DNA of 64,000 nucleotides from Leishmania infantum JPCM5 (Eukaryota; Euglenozoa; Kinetoplastea; Trypanosomatida; Trypanosomatidae), in the NCBI RefSeq assembly GCF_000002875.2, contig NC_009389.2, positions 28,501 to 92,500 of the forward strand, read 5' to 3'. The notes beneath the pieces were generated by a model that worked only from the letters and a program-made list of their open reading frames with translations, had not been told where the DNA came from and did no database searches. This document shows positions 8,101-16,459 of the stretch, in pieces (the first letter of the stretch is position 1; each line of letters opens with the position of its first letter). The translations under genes were made by a program, and so were the position numbers.

Positions 8101-10768
8101 GCTACGGCTCTACACGGTGGCCGGCGCCTGTGCCATAGATGCCATGCCGGCAGTGGCGAAGTTGGCGCAAAAGCTGCTGTATCAGGCGGCGGAGCAAAAG
8201 GTAGCGGTGGCGCCGTCGTTTCTACGCCTCGTGCTCGCTACAGGACCGCTCTCCACAACGCTGCTTGCAGCGGTGCGGCAGTGTCTCCTCCTGAGGCCTG
8301 GCAATGCACCCACTGGACCGTATAGCACAGATGTTGCTGCTACTGCCGTGCAGGTGGCGGTTTCGCTCGCCGACTCTGGCAACCACTCTGCAGCCCTGGA
8401 GTGGGTAGAGGAGTTCGAGCTATGGCAAAGGGGAGAGGCAGCGGGGAAGGAGGTCACAGAGCCTGTCCCGCAGACGGTGGTGGACATGGCCACTCAGCTG
8501 TCGTGGCTGCAGGCCGCCCAGGCCGCCGCGCAGCGCCGCGCCGATCAGCGTGCTGCCCTCTGTCAGCATCGCCGCGCGGCGCAGGCTGGCGCCAGCAGGG
8601 GCAGCGTGGCGTTTGAGCTCTACTCACGGGATGCTCTCGATCGCCTCATCGACTGTGATGCGTGGGAGGAGGCGCTGGACGCTTTCCTGCACGTGTTGGC
8701 CGCCCCTATTGACGTGAAAAGCCTCTTCTCGGAAGAGTCAATGAAGCTGATGGAGCTGCGCGACGCGTACCTCTCCGCGGATGTGCTAAACTCCGTCATG
8801 CTGTGCGTAGCCCGTTGTGCGCCGTGGCGAACCACGGTGCAGGCGTGGATGCTGCTGACCAGTCAAGCCCCCCTTTTCCCTTGGAATGCTTGCGCTGCCG
8901 CACTGGCCCCAAGCATACACGAGTTGCTGAGTGTGATGGCGCGTCAATGTGCGCTGCCTCACGAGGTCGGCACCGTTGTGGCTTGGATGGTGGCGCAGCT
9001 GGACTTGCCTAGGTCTGCAACGTCCGCCCTTTGTTCTCGTTTCGCTGACTGCATCGATGCCTCATCGTCTACCGGTGCCGGGCACGCGTGGACAGCGGCA
9101 GAGGCGCAGCTATGCGCCGAGATCGTTGCACAGCTGCGACGATTGTGTGGCGAGAAACGCGTGCGGGAAGCTGGACACGCTATCGCGGAGGCGCAGGCAG
9201 CCCTTTTCCCGCCTTCCCTCCACACGCCAGCGCCCCACAGCGAGGAGGGTACAGTGCCTTCGGCAACATCGTGGCTGCCGCCTGGTCGCCCCCCGCTGTC
9301 GGCGGAGGAGCTCGACACGCTGGCCGTTATAGCCCCGCTGCTGCTCCTCGCCTCAACGCCGCAGCTGGAGTCTCTCGCACAGCAACATCTGGGCGGCACG
9401 TTTAAGGCGCATGAACTCAAAGCCCTCCTTCACCTCTACCGAGAAGAGCTCCTGCAGCGCGTCGCCACCGTGCGTGAGCCTGACGCGGCGCTCGTGCAAT
9501 ACCTCGCGCAAAATGCAACCCTACGCGTGCTTCTCTCTCAATGCGCGGAAGTGAGGCCAGCAAAGCATCCCACGTGGCGCACGCGCGACAAGGCTGCGGC
9601 GGAGTGGATGGCGCAGCACATCTTCGACGGCTTCTTGCCGTTGAGCACGGCAGAGGAGCTCTGGAAAGCGTGTGAAGAGCCTGCAAACAAGCTGGCAGAG
9701 TGTCGGTGGTCCGCCGTGGCAGAGGCAGAGCTGTGCGGGGAGTTGTTGCGGCGTCACGGCAAGCCGCCGGAAAAGCTGAGCACCGCACCGCACTTGACGC
9801 GGCAGGCGATCTCCCACTACTGGAGCTGCTTCCATCGCGTTCTCCTGCCGGAGATGCATTTTGGCCCGCTGGAGCTGTGCTGCCTCGCCTCCTACGCTCC
9901 GGCCCTTGCCGAGGCGCGGGCGGCGTGCCCGGACATGACGCAGCCGGCCTACGCCGATGCCGTTGCCGAGCTCGCCAATCACGCATACAAGTCACACTTC
10001 TGCCCCAGTAGTGTACCTGTCGAGGACACCCTCAGCTACTTACGTCGCCCTCATTGCGCAGCCGCAATCGCAGCAGTCATGACAAGCGCCTTCAAGAAAC
10101 TCAAGGTGCTGCACGCGCAGCTCTCCGACGTCCGCAGCGCTGCGGCGCGCGGCTACCGGCTACCGTTTTCGTGGAATACAGTCTCTGCCGCTGCTGTACA
10201 GCTGCCACCGGAGCTGAATCGGCAGTGCCTCGCTGATGCCGCCCGGTGCATTCCCCATGACGCGGTTCCTGTAACGAAAGCGGCTCCCGTTCACGCGTCC
10301 CACACATGCATTGCATCGCCGCTGCTGCGCCGATGGACGCAGTGGGCAACGGGGATGGCGTGCGCCAGCTCGCCCAAGTCGTTACCACAGGCGGGCTCAC
10401 TACTACTTGTGGAGTGGACGAAGGAAGCGCTTCAGTCGGCCTGCGATCTCCCTCACGCAGATCAAGTTCGCAGCGCCGCCCTTACAGCTGCCGGCGGTGG
10501 TGGCAATAAAGTATGTGCGTTGTGGCAGGAAGTGGCACGAGCAGGAAAGCGTGAACTGCGGCAACAGCGGTGCCGTGACCTTAGTGCGGTGTGGCAGCTT
10601 CTCGCCGGTGCGGAGGTGTGGCGCTTCATGGACCCTGGGCACGTGATGGTGCTGCGCCGGCTTGTGCTCCCCTCCAACTCCAAAGTTAGGGCGCTGCCTT
10701 CCAAGCGCGATGCAGTCATGCACCACCGAAAGACGTCGCAGCGAAAGGAAGAAAAGGGTTGTGTGTAA
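5150..10768 (+). CDS. Very large helical-repeat (PPR-like) protein, probably mitochondrial
   Basis: A 1,872-residue protein without a named family that I can recognise. It is almost entirely alpha-helical, with many Ala, Leu and Cys residues and little low complexity. Several segments resemble degenerate PPR or TPR helix pairs: about residues 86-150 (a helix pair containing GEWEHAIRLL followed by AETYQLILLAAL), about 765-790 (TSLYDSLVSLLLAHGLVTEA) and about 1165-1185 (DAWEEALDAFLHVL). Trypanosomatid mitochondria have large sets of long PPR proteins that act in rRNA stability, editing and mitoribosome function, so an organellar RNA-binding role is my inference. The start is uncertain: in-frame ATGs lie at 5150, 5183, 5240 and 5273, and the segment after the last one looks like a mitochondrial presequence. 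It could equally be an unrelated alpha-solenoid scaffold. Confidence 0.75.
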   Translation: MPSPPHVIAYSMQRRVAPPYHSLRGRPIGAMVIDSFPVQLRMYVASSPLIASAGGWSSCFASARLFTDAAASLSPVVDDSSSAPPSPFEVHQVIARAAQRGEWEHAIRLLVGSLHSHCVPLAETYQLILLAALRGGGWRASVQLTKQMATSTLSTAALYHTAADLLLAKSTFNLETSSTSLDRVVLKELVPLMLADATQHVVWRPRHREAALRALGKAEKHQKISALFRRWTAATALLGSVSRLRCSEEEATLFMAAFGVTGDWRSAETLRTSLSQISAPLLVSYVRAFAVAVQHAETSSLAAPQELVPWEMALDTAAAGKQDAPLLEAVTELLSAARHTAAPAGGARWWWAASTSTHAKLAELRRRAAISAREAAQLLVECHVTTAQVRSLLDAVRVSGVLSSAAAEASPYYEGWVNVVLVLSQYCPHALVSVDGCADGLVQLLPHPHLQIRRQRGGATQHTLALWRHVAQSAAGGDVAKPASVAWYVVYTSSALHYLRHAALQPAQLAKAEGTLSAALARQLRCPGHHPMHGALLTGFAGKPDALFILLRTVSAHISVPSAERCVTLVMRDEAASIGEMVDELLLSFLEPLDALGTPEEMCEAVCAASEAALLSSPLSYSSTQFVCLAVWYTCHQLRRGVSLSSLRPALRRTVSLVERLPGSAEALTLLSAQLQWCWGASLEALREQAVPILLRLEEWDVLARLLERCPQPLSTQEQHILQRCKNGAKVTALQNLVTVHRATAAWEYWQGELCGAAREAPLPTSLYDSLVSLLLAHGLVTEAHAVLDGSGASEVRVPHTTWSHTGLRVYDYARRWRRREQGMQLAELWGAAALAEEEADRDGSEVRKREATVILALYAGLALEHTHRAADASQVIAAAVDYVLRYDEAHHHRGTQPPLDFATLHRTDAQLAARLPDYVQCAAPRLICAALNCSGETSRKPATKAACSSVDSGAVSEVLRSVAYLLPLTSTSGAAVMAWSETVLRLYTVAGACAIDAMPAVAKLAQKLLYQAAEQKVAVAPSFLRLVLATGPLSTTLLAAVRQCLLLRPGNAPTGPYSTDVAATAVQVAVSLADSGNHSAALEWVEEFELWQRGEAAGKEVTEPVPQTVVDMATQLSWLQAAQAAAQRRADQRAALCQHRRAAQAGASRGSVAFELYSRDALDRLIDCDAWEEALDAFLHVLAAPIDVKSLFSEESMKLMELRDAYLSADVLNSVMLCVARCAPWRTTVQAWMLLTSQAPLFPWNACAAALAPSIHELLSVMARQCALPHEVGTVVAWMVAQLDLPRSATSALCSRFADCIDASSSTGAGHAWTAAEAQLCAEIVAQLRRLCGEKRVREAGHAIAEAQAALFPPSLHTPAPHSEEGTVPSATSWLPPGRPPLSAEELDTLAVIAPLLLLASTPQLESLAQQHLGGTFKAHELKALLHLYREELLQRVATVREPDAALVQYLAQNATLRVLLSQCAEVRPAKHPTWRTRDKAAAEWMAQHIFDGFLPLSTAEELWKACEEPANKLAECRWSAVAEAELCGELLRRHGKPPEKLSTAPHLTRQAISHYWSCFHRVLLPEMHFGPLELCCLASYAPALAEARAACPDMTQPAYADAVAELANHAYKSHFCPSSVPVEDTLSYLRRPHCAAAIAAVMTSAFKKLKVLHAQLSDVRSAAARGYRLPFSWNTVSAAAVQLPPELNRQCLADAARCIPHDAVPVTKAAPVHASHTCIASPLLRRWTQWATGMACASSPKSLPQAGSLLLVEWTKEALQSACDLPHADQVRSAALTAAGGGGNKVCALWQEVARAGKRELRQQRCRDLSAVWQLLAGAEVWRFMDPGHVMVLRRLVLPSNSKVRALPSKRDAVMHHRKTSQRKEEKGCV

Positions 10769-11921
10769 CCGTGTCCTACCCATGCACCTGTATGCGTGTA
10801 TGAGAGAAGGGGGTGGGAAGCACACCGCGCAGGTGGAGGGGGGGGCGTTTGTGCGCGTTGCCCGCTCCTTATTTTTTCTCTTGATTGTAAGGAGGGGCCC
10901 GGATGACATCGGGGCACCTCAGAGTGTGGTATCGCAGAGTCTAGTGCCTACGACGTGCGGGAGGTCACCGCGACGTACCGCTGCCGATGTCGGCGGTCAG
11001 GTCGTGGATGGCGCTGCGTCGGAGCGACCTGCGACAGTGCGCACGCTTGCACCATCCATATGATAGGCGAAGTGCCGACGTGACTCGAGCGTATCCCACC
11101 CGGCCCTCGCACTGCCTAGTGGTGTGGGTGGGCGAGTAGAGTTTGACGGCAGAGGCCGTGCTCCCATGACCGAGTCGGTGCATTGGCGTGATGCGTGTCT
11201 AGCGCGGCTTCGCACCACCCGATGGGGCCTTTGGCAGAGCCCGGGGGTCGAGGGGCGCTTGGCTCATGTGGGACCGCAGAGAAGCGGGCACGTTGGCAAA
11301 AGAAAACGATGAGGAATGCAGAGTAGAGCAAGTGCTCTTAGGGCGACGTGCCCCACCCGCAGGACGTGCATGCAGGCGTGCGAACGCGTTGACATGAACG
11401 CCCTACATCAACCACATTTGTTTGCGAGTTGTGCGCGGCGCACCTGTGCTTCTTGATAAGCTCTGGCGATTTGCATTGCAGCTCGTTTCACGCGCTCTGA
11501 AGAACCACATGCCAACAGGCGACGCGCGGTCAACGAGGCTTATCTAGGTTCCTTCGAGAAGGGACACCGCCATGCTCCGCTTGTGCCCCTCCCCCCCCAC
11601 TCCTCCTCCACACCCTTTCCTGCCATCTCTCTCTCTCTCGCGTGCGTGTGTGTGTGTGTGTGTTTGAGGCGGCGGCCTTATCCACTGTTTGCTCTCCTTC
11701 CCTCTCCCCTCCGCCGTCACACCTCAACACAACAGGGACGACTCAACGGCATCGCGTCTTGCTTCCCACCGCGAATAAGTCGACGCGCACCACACGCACC
11801 CACCCACCCCCTATCCTCCTCGGTCGCTGTGTCCGGTGTTGTCCGGTTCTGTATCCGTGCCTTGTGCCTCTTCACCCCTCGACTTCGCCGAAGCGCACCC
11901 CCTGATACAGGGAGGCAGACC
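10769..11921. other. Intergenic spacer with a complex, non-pyrimidine middle
   Basis: No supported gene. The middle part (about 10885-11540) has balanced, gene-like complexity instead of the usual pyrimidine and CA/TG simplicity, but no frame encodes a credible protein. From about 11585 onward the DNA is pyrimidine-rich with a TG microsatellite (about 11645-11665), the usual 5' flank of a trypanosomatid gene. The long ORF upstream of 11922 in the frame of the next gene is just this C/T-rich leader. Confidence 0.45.
10885..11320. mobile_element. Candidate degenerate retroposon remnant (SIDER-like)
   Basis: This stretch in the 3' flank of the preceding gene has mixed, non-repetitive composition unlike the other spacers and ends near an A-rich patch (about 11298-11310, AAAAGAAAACGATGAGG). 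Leishmania 3' UTRs commonly contain degenerate SIDER1/2 retroposons of a few hundred bases. I cannot confirm the SIDER signature from memory, so this call rests on composition, position and size only. Confidence 0.25.
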
Positions 11922-13655
11922 ATGGACCGAAATTGCCCTTCGCGCACCTCACGTCGCTGCGCATGTGCGCCGTGGCGACGGAGAGTGCTGCTTGTGTGTG
12001 CATGGGCAGTAACTGCGGTCTTGCTAAGCAACTGCGCGCTTGCCTGGCCACAGTTTCTTTACTTGAGGCGCCGCGAAGAGCTGCCTGCGGCAGTGCAGGC
12101 GGATGCGGATGACGCGCGCGCACACACACCCCCTCGGCTGTTCCCCGGTGCGATGGAGCGTGGAGAGCAAGCCCGCATGCTCTGGGAGGAGGCCGAGGCA
12201 AAAGGGCGGCTGAGCCCGTGCTGGAAGCGGTCCCTGCAGCTGCTGCATGCCAAGTGCGCCGAGGTGCGGAACGAGGACACCATGCGCAGCCGGCTGGCAC
12301 TCTTTATGGCCACGTGTGACGCGAATAGCGACGGACGCGCCCACCCGAGCTTTCATTGTGGCTCTGCTGCTACGCAGCCGTCAGAACTGTCGGCTCATGC
12401 CGTGCGCCAGTGCGTGCAAGGGTTGTCCGACAGCGCCTACGCAGCCTTCTTGCAGTACCGCCTTCACGCAGACGTGTTGTGCGCCTATTTGGAGGAGGAG
12501 TTGTACCAGCAGCGCACTGAAGCCGCGGTCGCCGCAATGCACCTGCAGATGCAGCGCAGCTCACACATGCTGACTGCGCTGCAGCACTCTGGCGCGGAGG
12601 TGGTGGCCCTCATGAAGGACTCGCAGACGCTCCAGCAAGAGTCGCGCGAGGCTGCGTCGTCCTTGCTCCATCAACTCGGCCTTCTCCACAACGGCCAGGC
12701 AGCGGCGCTGCAGTCTCTGCAGCAGGCTGTCAGTGCCATTTTGCGCACCAGCAGTCACACCGACGCGGCGCTCGGCGAGCTGCACACGCGCGTGCAGGGG
12801 GCCGCTGCCGAAGCGCTCGCCTCTGTTCAAGCCCTCAGCCAGGAGACTTTCAAGAGGTTTGCCGAGGTGGAGGCGCAAACGCGCGGTGTGGTGCGGCTCA
12901 TGCAGCAAATGGACGCGCTGCATCAACTGCTGGCCCGTCAACGGCTTCCGCGGCATCGCATGGCTTGGGTGCTTGGATGCCTTTGTGGTGTGCTGGCTCT
13001 CACATGCCTCCCGCAGACGGCAGCTGCACGGCTGCCGGCGACCTTGCTCACCGTCGTCGGGTGTGCTGGGGTACCGCTGCTGCGGTGGTGGACCGGACGG
13101 GCGCGGTGGCTCTTCCTGCACGAAACGGCGTGGGAGTCCCTATGCTTGTCGCTGGCCGTGGGGCTTGTTGGCTACTGCGCCCACCGCCACACACCGTCCG
13201 ACACGTGTCGGCGCCGAAGACTGGCGCGGGAGGAGGCAATACGTCTGTGTGGTGAGCTACAGCTGCAGCAGCAGCTTGGTGGTGCAATGCTGCAACCGTA
13301 TGCGCCTCAAATCCCCATCCTGGGTCTTCAGCCCCACCCATGCATGGTGCGGAGCGATGCGCCTGAGGCATCCCTGAGCGTCGCCCACGCATGGCCTCCG
13401 CTGTCCATCGTGGTGTCTCCACGCGACGACGAGGTGGAAGCGACCTCGACCACAGCCGACGGCTCCCACTGCACCGCATCCAACGAGGGCTCTTTGAGTT
13501 TACCGGACGAGGTGTCCAGCGCTGCTAGCACACCAAACCGCAAGCGCGGTCGCCCGTTCACTGCAGGCGACGACGCCGCTCGCCATCACGCCACGGCCCG
13601 CACCAGGCGCTCGACGGCACGCAGCACCTGCCGAACGACACGCAGGAAAGGATAA
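11922..13655 (+). CDS. GEX1/Kar5/Brambleberry-like nuclear fusion protein
   Basis: A 577-residue membrane protein with the layout of the GEX1/Kar5/Brambleberry family, which acts in the nuclear envelope and is needed for gamete nuclear fusion. A signal anchor lies at about residues 21-43. The family-type Cys-rich region follows: C100-W, C112, C132, C146, C164 and C187, within segments such as LSPCWKRSLQLLHAKCAEV and SDSAYAAFLQYRLHADVLC. Residues of about 190-345 form long amphipathic helices. A hydrophobic block with up to three membrane segments lies at about 347-368, 372-390 and 402-421. The tail is basic, with RKRGRP (540-545), similar to an AT-hook or NLS. The ATG at 11922 is preferred because upstream codons translate the pyrimidine-rich leader. 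Expression is expected to be low and limited to mating forms; that is inference. The order of Cys motif, helices and C-terminal membrane block makes the assignment fairly firm. Confidence 0.75.
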   Translation: MDRNCPSRTSRRCACAPWRRRVLLVCAWAVTAVLLSNCALAWPQFLYLRRREELPAAVQADADDARAHTPPRLFPGAMERGEQARMLWEEAEAKGRLSPCWKRSLQLLHAKCAEVRNEDTMRSRLALFMATCDANSDGRAHPSFHCGSAATQPSELSAHAVRQCVQGLSDSAYAAFLQYRLHADVLCAYLEEELYQQRTEAAVAAMHLQMQRSSHMLTALQHSGAEVVALMKDSQTLQQESREAASSLLHQLGLLHNGQAAALQSLQQAVSAILRTSSHTDAALGELHTRVQGAAAEALASVQALSQETFKRFAEVEAQTRGVVRLMQQMDALHQLLARQRLPRHRMAWVLGCLCGVLALTCLPQTAAARLPATLLTVVGCAGVPLLRWWTGRARWLFLHETAWESLCLSLAVGLVGYCAHRHTPSDTCRRRRLAREEAIRLCGELQLQQQLGGAMLQPYAPQIPILGLQPHPCMVRSDAPEASLSVAHAWPPLSIVVSPRDDEVEATSTTADGSHCTASNEGSLSLPDEVSSAASTPNRKRGRPFTAGDDAARHHATARTRRSTARSTCRTTRRKG

Positions 13656-14756
13656 GCACCCTTTTTCCCGCCTCGGATGCGCGTATGCCTGTGTGCGTGG
13701 CGAGTGGGGTCTCTTCGCCGGTCCTCCACCTCCGTCTATCTTGTGTGTATGTGTGTCTGGGCTCCTCTCCCTCCCTCCCTCCCCTTCTCCGCAGCTCGCT
13801 GCTCTTCTTCTTTTTGTTTTCCGCTTCTCATGGGGCGGAGGGTTAGGCAGGGAGGGGAAAGGGGGAGGGGGGTACTTAGTCCGTGCGATACCCCGCAGTG
13901 TAGGCCCTGTGACGCTGCACCCTTTTGCTTCCCCCCCTCCTCCCCTCCCATGCTGACCGGATAGTGGGCACGCACACGCACGCGGTCCCTCCGCTCCCCT
14001 GTTCTCTATTCGTTATCCCTCCCCTCCCCCCCTCTCCCCTCTCCTCTGTTCGCTGGTTTGTTCCCCGTTTCCACTCGCGTTTGTACGGACTCTCGTCCAT
14101 CTGAAGCAGAGCCACCCGCAAGCCGGGAGGAGGAGGAGGGAGGGAGGGAGGGGGGTCTTGGTTTTGCACAGACCTCCCTCTCTCTGTTCCTCTCCTCACA
14201 CACGAGGCTTGGTGCCGCTGTTGCACGTGCAAGTGCCACTTACCACTCGCAAGACACGGCGCATTCCTTGATGCCCACCAAGGCGTAATGTGTCATGTCT
14301 TTTCACGCTCCTCTTTCCCTGTGCGCCACCACCACCTCCATGCAGGTTATTCTCCACTCTCGCTGCACCTCGGCAACTCGTCATATTCACTATCACGTGT
14401 TTCTCTCCGTACCGTGTCTGTGCTGCCTGTGCGCGGCGGATTTGGTGTGGGGCGACGCAGCGCCGACGAGAGAACGACCGCTGACGTTGTGGCAAACCAA
14501 ATCCATCGGCCAGGTGACGGTGGCACCCAGGTGCACAAGCACAGAAGCACCCGTACTTTGCAGTGCGTCCCTTACAGCTCACACTGTCGTCTCCCCTCTG
14601 ATCGTTGCGCATCTACGCGCGTCTTCGATCGGCAAGAAAAGTTTTTTTCGAAAAGGTAACGTCGATTCACACCTCAGCGCGGCAGCGACGCGTCTCTGTA
14701 GGGCCGCCTTTTCCTGAGCAAACTCAAGCCCCCTTATCCATCAACCTCTGCCCCCA
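13656..14756. other. Intergenic spacer
   Basis: No supported gene. It is dominated by alternating C/T-rich and G-rich blocks (13760-13800 C/T, 13840-13870 G-rich, 13930-14050 C/T) and a G-run cluster at 14138-14155. A T7 run followed by CGAAAA lies at about 14642-14655. Pyrimidine sequence before 14757 would serve trans-splicing. Confidence 0.4.
14138..14155 (+). other. G-quadruplex motif (G3 runs with single-A loops)
   Basis: Runs GGG-A-GGG-A-GGG-A-GGGGGG on the RNA-sense strand, preceded by several GGA triplets (14125-14137), in the spacer before the coiled-coil gene at 14757. Confidence 0.75.
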
Positions 14757-15800
14757 ATGCTGACTTGCAGTCTGAAGCAGGCCGATCGCACTCGCAGCGA
14801 TGCCTCGCTGGTGACTGTGGAGGAGTTGGGCGGGTGGGCCTCGGTTGCGGAAGCGCTTCTCGGAGAATGCGCATGCGCCGCCCTTGTCGACGTCGCGGAG
14901 CCGTCCGCGCGAGCTCGGCTGGTTGTCGAGTACGCCGACTCCCTTGTGGCGCTTGTGCGCATACATGCAGCTGACGTGGCCGCGCTTCAATGTCGCGCCG
15001 CCACCGCCGAGGAGAAGCGGAGTGACGCCCTCGCACATCAACTGCATGCTGTCGTTCAAGAATGCGAGACGATGAGATCCAACCTTGGCTCCGAGCGCAC
15101 CTCTCGCGCCGCCTTGGAGGAAGAATCGCGTCGCTTGTTAAATGAGCTGCTGATCACACAGGAGGAAAGGGATGCGCTGCGAGCAGAGCGAACGGCCTTG
15201 TGGTGCGCCGTGCGAGAGGCGCAGGCGGTGGCAGGCGTCACGTGCGCCGCCAAGGCGACGATGGAAGAGCATGTCCGCGTATTGTGTGAGTGGGTGAGAA
15301 GCGCACAGGCGGAGCTGACCAGCGCCGCTGCGCTTATGGGGGCCACTACCCCGCTACCAGTCGCTGTCGCCCCTTATCAGCCGGCGCGTCTGCTGTACCG
15401 CCGTATTCTTCCTACCACCCCGATGAACCCGGTTACTGCCTCCCTTTTGCGAGTTAAGGAGCAGGTGCAGCAGATGCGCGAGCCCTCTGTAGCGGAACTG
15501 CAGTTGGCGGTGGGCATGTATCGACATCGGGGAGACGAAGCAGCAGCACCGCTGACACCTTCACCGCGAACACGGGCGGCCACGGTAACAGCGGCCGTGT
15601 CGACTCCCGCGCCTCTCCTGGTGAATCGATCGCTGGGCCGGTCTCGCTCCTGCACACCCCATCGCAGCACGAACGGATCTGCAACGCAGCGGGAAGAGGA
15701 TGTGGTTGCTTCGCCGCCCTGGCGCACTCGCATGATGAAGCTGCAGGAGGAACTGAAGGGGCTGCGGCGGGAATTAGGCACGGCAGCCGCCCCCCCTTGA
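14757..15800 (+). CDS. Coiled-coil protein of unknown function
   Basis: A 347-residue protein that I do not recognise. Residues of about 60-200 are predicted long helices with heptad leucines and many Glu/Arg pairs (for example around EEKRSDALAHQLHAVVQECE and RLLNELLITQEERDALRAER), which indicates a coiled coil. The C-terminal third is Ser/Thr/Pro-rich and basic, with several TPSPRT- and RSCTPH-type sites that look like proline-directed kinase targets, and it ends in a further short helix (MMKLQEELKGLRRELG). This architecture is common among kinetoplastid cytoskeletal and flagellar proteins, but that location is only a guess. No signal peptide or membrane segment is seen. Confidence 0.75.
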   Translation: MLTCSLKQADRTRSDASLVTVEELGGWASVAEALLGECACAALVDVAEPSARARLVVEYADSLVALVRIHAADVAALQCRAATAEEKRSDALAHQLHAVVQECETMRSNLGSERTSRAALEEESRRLLNELLITQEERDALRAERTALWCAVREAQAVAGVTCAAKATMEEHVRVLCEWVRSAQAELTSAAALMGATTPLPVAVAPYQPARLLYRRILPTTPMNPVTASLLRVKEQVQQMREPSVAELQLAVGMYRHRGDEAAAPLTPSPRTRAATVTAAVSTPAPLLVNRSLGRSRSCTPHRSTNGSATQREEDVVASPPWRTRMMKLQEELKGLRRELGTAAAPP

Positions 15801-16459
15801 CTGTGCGGAGGCACAGCAACATCCTTTTCTCGTATGCTTCTGTGAAGTGTGCGTCAAAGCCCCGCCCTTGCCGCTACCTGCTCCCCTCCCCGCGTGCCCC
15901 CTCCAACCACTTCCGCTGCTCAGCGGCTTTTGGGGGAGGGGGGGGGGCAGGTAGCGGGTAGCGGGTAGCAGAAGAGAGGAAAGAAAAGTGGGGCGGTGCG
16001 CGGGTGAGCCGCGCGTCGGCGCGTGCACATACACAACTCTGCAAGCAGAAGACGTACACCAATCGATGTGTGAGGCGCGGTGCACTGTATCTGTGGCTTC
16101 GCTACTATGCGGCGGCGCTGCTGCTATCGCAGATGACGGAGTCTGAGTAAAGGGAAAGAAGGAAGAGGAGGAAAGGGCACACGGACGAGTACTCACGTGT
16201 GTGCCTGCACGTCCGTGCCCTAATGCATTCATCTCCGCCCCCCCCCCACACACCCTCCCCTTCTATTCACCTCGTCTCCGCTTTCCGGCGCGCCAACTCT
16301 CTGCATGTCCGGCTGCCTCTTCGGCCCACCTACTCCTCCTCTGCCCCTCCCCTTCTGCGCTGTCTTCCTCTTCCCCTTTCCACACCGCGAGTGTTTGCCT
16401 TGGCCTGAGCCTGCTTCGGCACACGCAGACGCAATCATAGTTGAAAGGACGCCGCAGCC
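15801..16459. other. Intergenic spacer with splice-acceptor region
   Basis: No supported gene. A G-rich patch lies at 15930-15970. A strong pyrimidine region runs from about 16226 to 16380, followed by an AG at 16390-16391. That is a good acceptor candidate and gives a 5' UTR of about 70 bases for the RRP40 gene. Confidence 0.5.
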
